Source of the DNA: Anadara kagoshimensis
Taxonomy: Eukaryota; Mollusca; Bivalvia; Arcoida; Arcidae
NCBI GenBank assembly: GCA_021292105.1
Contig: CM037871.1
Location: forward strand, 38,007,182-38,071,181
Length of the DNA stretch: 64,000 nucleotides
Reading direction: 5' to 3'
In this document: positions 60,501 through 64,000 of the stretch, in pieces
Numbering within the stretch: the first letter of the stretch is position 1
Layout: each line of letters starts with the position of its first letter
Notes under the pieces: generated by a model
What the model was told of the DNA's origin: nothing
The model's database searches: none
Seen by the model: the letters and a program-made list of their open reading frames with translations, nothing else
Program-made: the position numbers and the translations under genes

Positions 60501-62335
60501 AATAAGAAAAAAAACAAGTAATTAAAAAAAGCCAAAATGTTGTCCGGTTTAGAGAGGTTCAATTTTAAGGATATAAGCAACTTGGGACTAAAAAGTTTGT
60601 CCGTTGTCCGGAATAGAGAGTGTCCGGTTTAGAGAGGTTCTTGTTAGTTGAAATAAAGAAGGATAAATTAAGGACCAAATATTTTGTCCGGAATAGAGAG
60701 TTGTCCGGTTTAGAGAGTGTCCGGTTTAGGGAGGTTTCACTGTATATATACTGTATGTCAATTTACACACTAATTATATTTTAGTACATGTGTTGTTCAA
60801 TGAATCAAAGATCAAAGTGTAGCAATTAAAAAAATATGACTTCAGACTATCTAATGAACTCTTTGTAAGTAATATGCTTATAAGTTTTATTGGTTCATTT
60901 GTGTAAGTTGATAACATTGACAATTAAAAATCACCAGTCAAAATGCAAAATGCAGTCGAACCTGTCTATAAAGGCCACCCAAGACAACCAGTAAAAGTGG
61001 CTTTTATGGACAGGGGGTTTTATATACAGGTTCAAATAATATAAATAAATAACAATTGGGATACGTATCTACTGACTTTTATAAGCAGGTGTCCCTTATA
61101 TAGAGGTGGTCTTTAAGGCAGGTATGACTGTACTTGAAATCTTAGACTAATTATGATTTATTTGATGAAACAATACATAACACTCAAATTTTAAATTTTA
61201 GGAATCGCGAATTGCCTTCAACCTCTAAAAATAACAGAAATAGGTGTTAAAGTACACCTGCCTGGTATCTTAACCTTCCCAGGTGAAAAGTTTACTATCC
61301 TCCAAGATCAGGTAGATAAGTTAATATAAGTAATCAGATTTCTTCTAGGAGCGGGGGGAGGGTGATGACACTTGTTAAGAATTATAAAAGGTTACGAACA
61401 TAACTGATCTGGTAGTTTTTTTAATACCAGAAGTCCATACATACTGGAAGTGAACAAGTTTGTATAAGTCTGTACTTGACAGACACCTGATATCTAGCTT
61501 ATAAGTCTGTACTTGACAGACACCTGATATCTAGCTAAGACAAAGTTCTAATATCACACATTGTAATGAGACACTTTTAAAATATGGATGGTGGAATGCA
61601 TTTTTATCTAGCACAGATAAAAAGGACCATTGTGCACCTGTGATGGAAAATTCACTCTGTGGTTGTGCCACCTTGTGATTTATATCAACGCATGTGCATG
61701 CATTTACATGAGTCAATGCTGCTTATTTCTTATTTAAAGTGGCTTACCAATTCTGATTATCATAAAATAATGGGTTTGCCAACATACAATGTGTTATCCC
61801 TAATGTTTGTGCGGCATAATAATTGACGAATCACCGGCCACGCCCACTATGTTCTGACAAAGGGTCGACATGCTTGAATTACACACAAAAAGAATGAAAA
61901 CTCGGCCTGAATTGTGCGGTTTAATGACGTCACAGACACAAGAACGTCATTAGTTGCCGTGATGCTGCTTTGGTACCGTAATGGCAGTCAGTGTCGGAAC
62001 ATTGTGCGCGTGGCCTGCGAAACGTCAATTTCCTGACTGATATGGCATCATATCAGTTTACCTTTTCCCATAAAACCCAATTTATTCCTGGAATTCTCCA
62101 TATAAAGACTTTGCAAAACGTTCCACACAAAGGTTAGAGGTATTGATCATGTGGCACAGTGGCAAGCTGCATTTCTAGACTTACCCTATTCTATGAACCA
62201 TTGCGATTTTATAGATATCCCATTTCTGTCGTATAAGCCGACAAATTTCTTTCATTTTCTTTTCCGCCATCGAGTGATAAGCTTCATATTCCAATCTTAA
62301 TACCTTTTTACCATTGAAATTGTCACGTGTTGTAC
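48538..62335 (-). CDS. MOCS2: Molybdopterin synthase catalytic (large) subunit, 3' part
   Basis: Three exons: 62185-62335, 49661-49784 and 48538-48612; the glycine codon GG|G bridges the first two and AAG|GAA the last two. The product begins [19 protein letters not shown], continues [20 protein letters not shown] and [18 protein letters not shown], and ends [18 protein letters not shown] before a stop. These match the MoaE fold, including the conserved GKKV-LEYEAY and HR...S-SPHR segments around the active-site lysines. The enzyme inserts two sulfurs into precursor Z (cPMP) to make molybdopterin, in the cytosol, together with the small MoaD-like subunit. The 5' exons with the start codon lie beyond the right edge; nothing in 62336-64000 on this strand fits them. 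One intron is 12.4 kb and filled with repeats. AATAAA lies 62 bases after the stop (48476-48471). Confidence 0.95.
48645..48790 (-). mobile_element. tRNA-derived SINE fragment, minus
   Basis: The plus strand shows CTAGTCAGGATTCTTTCAAC, TATTGAGGTC, TAGTGGAGGAAACCA and AACTTTCTCACACTTGG, the complement of the SINE body and tail. Confidence 0.65.
48827..48912. repeat. 43 bp direct duplication
   Basis: Two copies of ACCTTGAATATAAGACAAGG plus AGCCAGTTTTACAAACTGG; the latter half is itself a small hairpin (CCAGTTT-TAC-AAACTGG). Confidence 0.9.
49100..49395 (+). mobile_element. tRNA-derived SINE, third family
   Basis: Head GGCCTAATGGATAAGATGCC, then TCTCGCCATCGTGAGTTCGA, GTCCTGCTC: clear A- and B-box layout. 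The 230-base body (CATTGCCGTTGTCC, GACTCGGTGAGCTAGC) and the end AATAAAGTTGTTCTTGTC share nothing with the other SINEs here. Confidence 0.75.
50110..50330 (-). mobile_element. tRNA-derived SINE, minus
   Basis: The plus strand shows AGCCCAAGTCAATACTC, TTTCACTTATATTGAAGTGG, GACAGTGGAGGAAACCAGAG and the head complement CTACTAAGGCCCC. It is followed 20 bases later by the MITE at 50353. Confidence 0.75.
50353..50506 (+). mobile_element. 154 bp MITE with ATGTTCCGACA ends, copy 1
   Basis: Left ATGTTCCGACA and right TGTCGGAACAT are exact inverses. The inside has TTGAATTACACACAAAAAG, ACGTCATTAGTTGC and GCTTTGGTACCGT. Copy 2, of the same length and orientation, is at 61849-62002. Confidence 0.8.
50831..51765. 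other. MOCS2 intron stretch, no gene
   Basis: AT-rich. A weakly palindromic region around 50825-51065 (GGTATAAAATTTCGCGG against TTCACTGG/CCAGTGAATAAA) resembles a decayed MITE with TACTGTATAGTTG and AACTATACAGTGA ends. Nothing else is recognised. Confidence 0.4.
51766..51970 (+). mobile_element. tRNA-derived SINE with clear tRNA-like head
   Basis: GAGGCCTTGGTAGCTCAGTG, GTTCAAATTTTACTCAGGG, TTTGCCAGTTTGCTTGATG, CATAAGTGAAAGATCTTGAC. The GTAGCTCAGTGG motif shows the A box better than other copies. Confidence 0.75.
52580..52824. mobile_element. MITE with TATAGGCAAACAAC ends
   Basis: Left TATAGGTAAACAACACTGAT, right AGACAGGTCAATGTTG then TTTGCCTATA; fourth copy of the family at 16124-16348. 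Confidence 0.75.
53534..53712 (+). mobile_element. 179 bp TA-inserted MITE, copy 3
   Basis: CAGTCAAACCCGTCTATAAA to GGCAGGTTGGACTG, with TA at 53532-53533 and 53713-53714. Same length as copies 1 and 2. Confidence 0.85.
54873..55365. repeat. Alternating 137/142 bp tandem array (A-B-A-B)
   Basis: Units start with TCCTAACAGAGACTAATCAA at about 54874, 55011, 55153 and 55290. Units 1 and 3 have CAATTAGTCAATG; units 2 and 4 have a five-base longer variant (ATCGTAGTC/ACCGTAGTC). The array thus grew by duplicating an A-B dimer of about 279 bases. Confidence 0.9.
56010..58115. repeat. 2.1 kb minisatellite with two unit sizes
   Basis: The core CTGAACTACAGTGGAACATG recurs about 45 times. From 56010 to about 56710 units are 34-42 bases with spacer AAAACAAAACCTGTCTCCA; from there to 58115 they are about 60 bases, the spacer gaining ACTGAACTTTGAGTAAACTT. 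In the first part CCACTGACCTACAGTGG is a small palindrome. Frames of 65-138 residues across it are artefacts of the repeat. Confidence 0.92.
58230..58810 (+). repeat. About 190 bp direct duplication, copies about 375 bp apart
   Basis: 58240-58425 and 58600-58785 share TTAATCATATCACA, GTAGGCAAGACAATA, ATTATATTTTTTTGTGATG and GATACCTTTG with roughly one change per ten bases. Both copies are open in one frame (GKTI...ILYFFVMCI...KGDTF), but no known family is recognised. Confidence 0.7.
59776..59845. repeat. (AC)n and (AT)n microsatellites
   Basis: A (CA) tract at 59776-59799 and a (TA) tract at 59822-59845; the second is the insertion site of the element starting at 59846. Confidence 0.9.
59846..60742. 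mobile_element. 897 bp pogo/Tigger-like non-autonomous element, apparently complete
   Basis: CAGTAAAACCTCTCTAAACC at the left and GGTTTAGGGAGGTTTCACTG at the right, with TA duplicated on both sides. The TGTCCGGTTTAGAGAGG motif is repeated sub-terminally (59895, 60540, 60620, 60700, 60717). Internal sequence is AT-rich and has no transposase frame. The CAGT...CCTC ends and TA target fit the pogo/Tigger group. Confidence 0.8.
60953..61130 (+). mobile_element. 179 bp TA-inserted MITE, copy 4
   Basis: CAGTCGAACCTGTCTATAAA to AAGGCAGGTATGACTG, followed by TA; the left flank is TG. Confidence 0.8.
61464..61537. repeat. 37 bp direct duplication
   Basis: Two copies starting ATAAGTCTGTACTTGACAGA, differing only at the last base. 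Confidence 0.9.
61818..62031 (+). mobile_element. MITE copy 2 (61849-62002) with a second outer pair of inverted ends
   Basis: The inner 154 bp copy runs from ATGTTCTGACA to TGTCGGAACAT. Outside it AATTGACGAATCACCGGCC, ACGC and the reverse of GCGTGGCCTGCGAAACGTCA form another inverted pair, absent at copy 1. It ends about 150 bases from MOCS2 exon at 62185. Confidence 0.7.
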
Positions 62336-62478
62336 CTAAACATATGAAAAGAATGGATTATTTAATCATTACAATCACTTTTATTCTTAACTCTTACAGA
62401 TATTGTACCATATAAAAATTGATGATTGACTTTCACCTTGCTCTCAAGTTTACTGCTGATAATATGATTTTTGAAATA

Positions 62479-62640
62479 CAGTCAAACCTGTGTTAAAGAC
62501 AACCTCTATATAAGAACCACCTGCTCATAAAGACGAGTAAAATCTTATCCCAATTGCTCTTTATTCATATATTTTGAACATGTATATAAAGGACACTTTT
62601 ACTGGTTCCCTTGGGTGGCCTTTATAGACAGGTTTGACTT
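62479..62640 (-). mobile_element. 179 bp family, shortened copy 5
   Basis: CAGTCAAACCTGTGTTAAAG to TTATAGACAGGTTTGACT; about 17 bases shorter than full copies. Confidence 0.75.
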
Positions 62641-62850
62641 TATCTATACATGAAGTTTCAAGTTTCTAAGGTTTTCAGTCAATGACAAGAAGAATTTTAT
62701 AGATTTTACTCTTCAGGTTAACATTAATGTATTAGTAACCTTGACTGTTGATCAAGGTCAACCAGCTTCACAAACTTGCAAGGACTTGGGGATGCCAAGT
62801 TTCATTACCATATGTTTATGGGTTCTGAAGAAGCTAATCTAAAGAAATGT

Positions 62851-63308
62851 GCAAGAACTATTCGGACACTTTGTAAAATCCTTCTTTGTTTCATATAAAA
62901 CCATATATTTAACAAAAATTTATTTCTTGGTCAATTTCCACCACCTAAATTTTTCACCGTTAAATGTAAAATTTGTTAAGGTTTTTCTTAAAAAATAATT
63001 AGAAAAGGGAATTTTGTTGTTTTTCATAGATCATTTCAAATTCAATGAAAAAATATCTAAATTTGGAATCTAATATATAATCATGCTTCACATGGCTGTT
63101 AAAATTTACCTTATGTTTTCTTGACTGTTATTACACTGACAGTATTTTGAAAACTATTGGAAGAAACTACAACAAATTTTACATTTAACGGTGAAAATTT
63201 CATGAAATTGGCCAAGAAATAAATTTTTGAGAATTTTTAAAATATGTATGGTTTAATATGAAACAAAGAAGGATTTTACAATGTGTCTGAATACTTAGTA
63301 CTTCTTGC
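62851..63308. mobile_element. 458 bp element with about 130-base inverted arms (Tc1-like ends)
   Basis: Left: GCAAGAACTATTCGGACAC, TTTGTAAAATCCTTCTTTG, AAATTTATTTCTTGG, TTTCACCGTTAAATG. The right arm is the reverse complement with about 85-90% agreement by eye. Ends of the form TATTCGGACAC recall Tc1-like transposons (inference). A lone end GTGTCTGAATACTTAGTA also occurs at about 59037. Confidence 0.75.
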
Positions 63309-63472
63309 GCGTCTCTGTAGTTTAAATGAAAAATTTACAGACCACAGACAATGGATGACGGACAAAAGAGTATACAAATAGCTCATGTTGAGCATTTGCT
63401 AAAATGAGCTAAACAAGGGGAAAACACAAGTAGAAAATGGTTGACTACAAGATGTGAAATCCTAAAATTTTA

Positions 63473-63634
63473 CAGTCAAACCTGTCTATAAAGGCCACCC
63501 AAGAGAACCAGTAAAAGTGGCCTATAAGGGCAGGTGGCTTTTATACAGGTTCAAATAATATGAATAAAAAACAATTGGGATACAATTCTACTGTGGCCCT
63601 TATATAGAGGTGGCGTTCAAGGCAGGTTGGACTG
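63473..63634 (+). mobile_element. 179 bp family, copy 6
   Basis: CAGTCAAACCTGTCTATAAA to AAGGCAGGTTGGACTG, left flank TA; an internal deletion of about 17 bases after ATTCTACTG. Confidence 0.8.
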
Positions 63635-64000
63635 TTACTGAAATTGTAGAGCTGCTTAGTACTTAGGGTTTACCCACTAAATCACAGAGGGTATATTCAA
63701 AATATTTGTTATATATGGCATGAGCTAATAATCATGGCTATAACCAGACATGTTTTGGTGTATGTAAAATTTCTACACCTAAAATCTATACATTCTTTGT
63801 ATGATGTCATAAAAAATCAGAGAAAAGTGTCCTCTGACACCTTGAAGGTAGTTCATGGTAGTTGATAGATGAGATCAGGCACACCAGAAAAGTAAAATTC
63901 TCCTATTCTGAAACCAATCAATTGAATGAATAAGTCGGAATCAATCAATAAGGCAACCCATCTATCCATCCATAAATCCATCCACCCTTCTGCTCATTAA

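Larger units (their letters stand above)
62336..64000. other. MOCS2 upstream intron, no exon seen
   Basis: Holds TA-inserted MITE copies at 62479-62640 and 63473-63634, a long-arm inverted element at 62851-63308 and a tail fragment GAGCATTTGCTAAAATGAGC at about 63390-63412 like the repeat at 23425. Bases 63640-64000 show nothing recognised. Confidence 0.6.

Noticed and set aside
61201-61312. Possible plus-strand exon ending CAG|GTAGAT
   Set aside because: No homology recognised and it lies in a MOCS2 intron with no partner exon.

Overview
The window looks like nuclear DNA of a bivalve mollusc. It is AT-rich and intron-rich, carries complement-like C1q-domain genes (a hugely expanded family in bivalves) and a Methuselah-like receptor with somatomedin-B-like modules of a mollusc type, and has a dispersed repeat ending in GGCTCAGGTGAGCTAAAA that I associate with bivalves. 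I cannot name the species. No rRNA gene, functional tRNA gene, CRISPR array, retrovirus-like element or toxin gene was recognised. Six protein-coding genes are supported, and most exon boundaries were placed by consensus splice sites, phase and alignment by eye to remembered family sequences. Layout: 1-3288 holds MITE fragments. 3289-9361 (+) is a Methuselah-like family B receptor whose ectodomain is an internal tandem duplication; its frame is broken at three homopolymers. 9362-12878 is repeat-filled. 12879-14788 (-) and 15346-17113 (+) are two secreted coiled-coil/C1q genes in head-to-head orientation. 18515-26460 (-) is a six-exon SIRT6 deacylase gene. 29247-45837 (+) is a fifteen-exon POLR3C (RNA polymerase III subunit RPC3) gene whose exons join in phase to 536 residues. 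48538-62335 (-) is the 3' part of the molybdopterin synthase large-subunit gene (MOCS2B), with a 12.4 kb intron; its first exons lie beyond the right edge. SIRT6 and POLR3C are divergent over 2.8 kb, and POLR3C and MOCS2B converge. Apart from the paired C1q genes, the neighbours share no obvious pathway. Introns and intergenic DNA are packed with non-autonomous DNA transposons (at least eight terminal-inverted-repeat families), several tRNA-derived SINE types (two with different heads but the same 3' tail), foldback palindromes and long tandem arrays. The most interesting structures are the duplicated receptor ectodomain, the divergent C1q pair, a pair of inverted 12-mer arrays between SIRT6 and POLR3C, a 160 bp near-perfect foldback with a CpG-rich core, and a 2.1 kb minisatellite that changes unit length midway. 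Single-base frame breaks at homopolymers in two otherwise well-conserved genes suggest leftover assembly errors.
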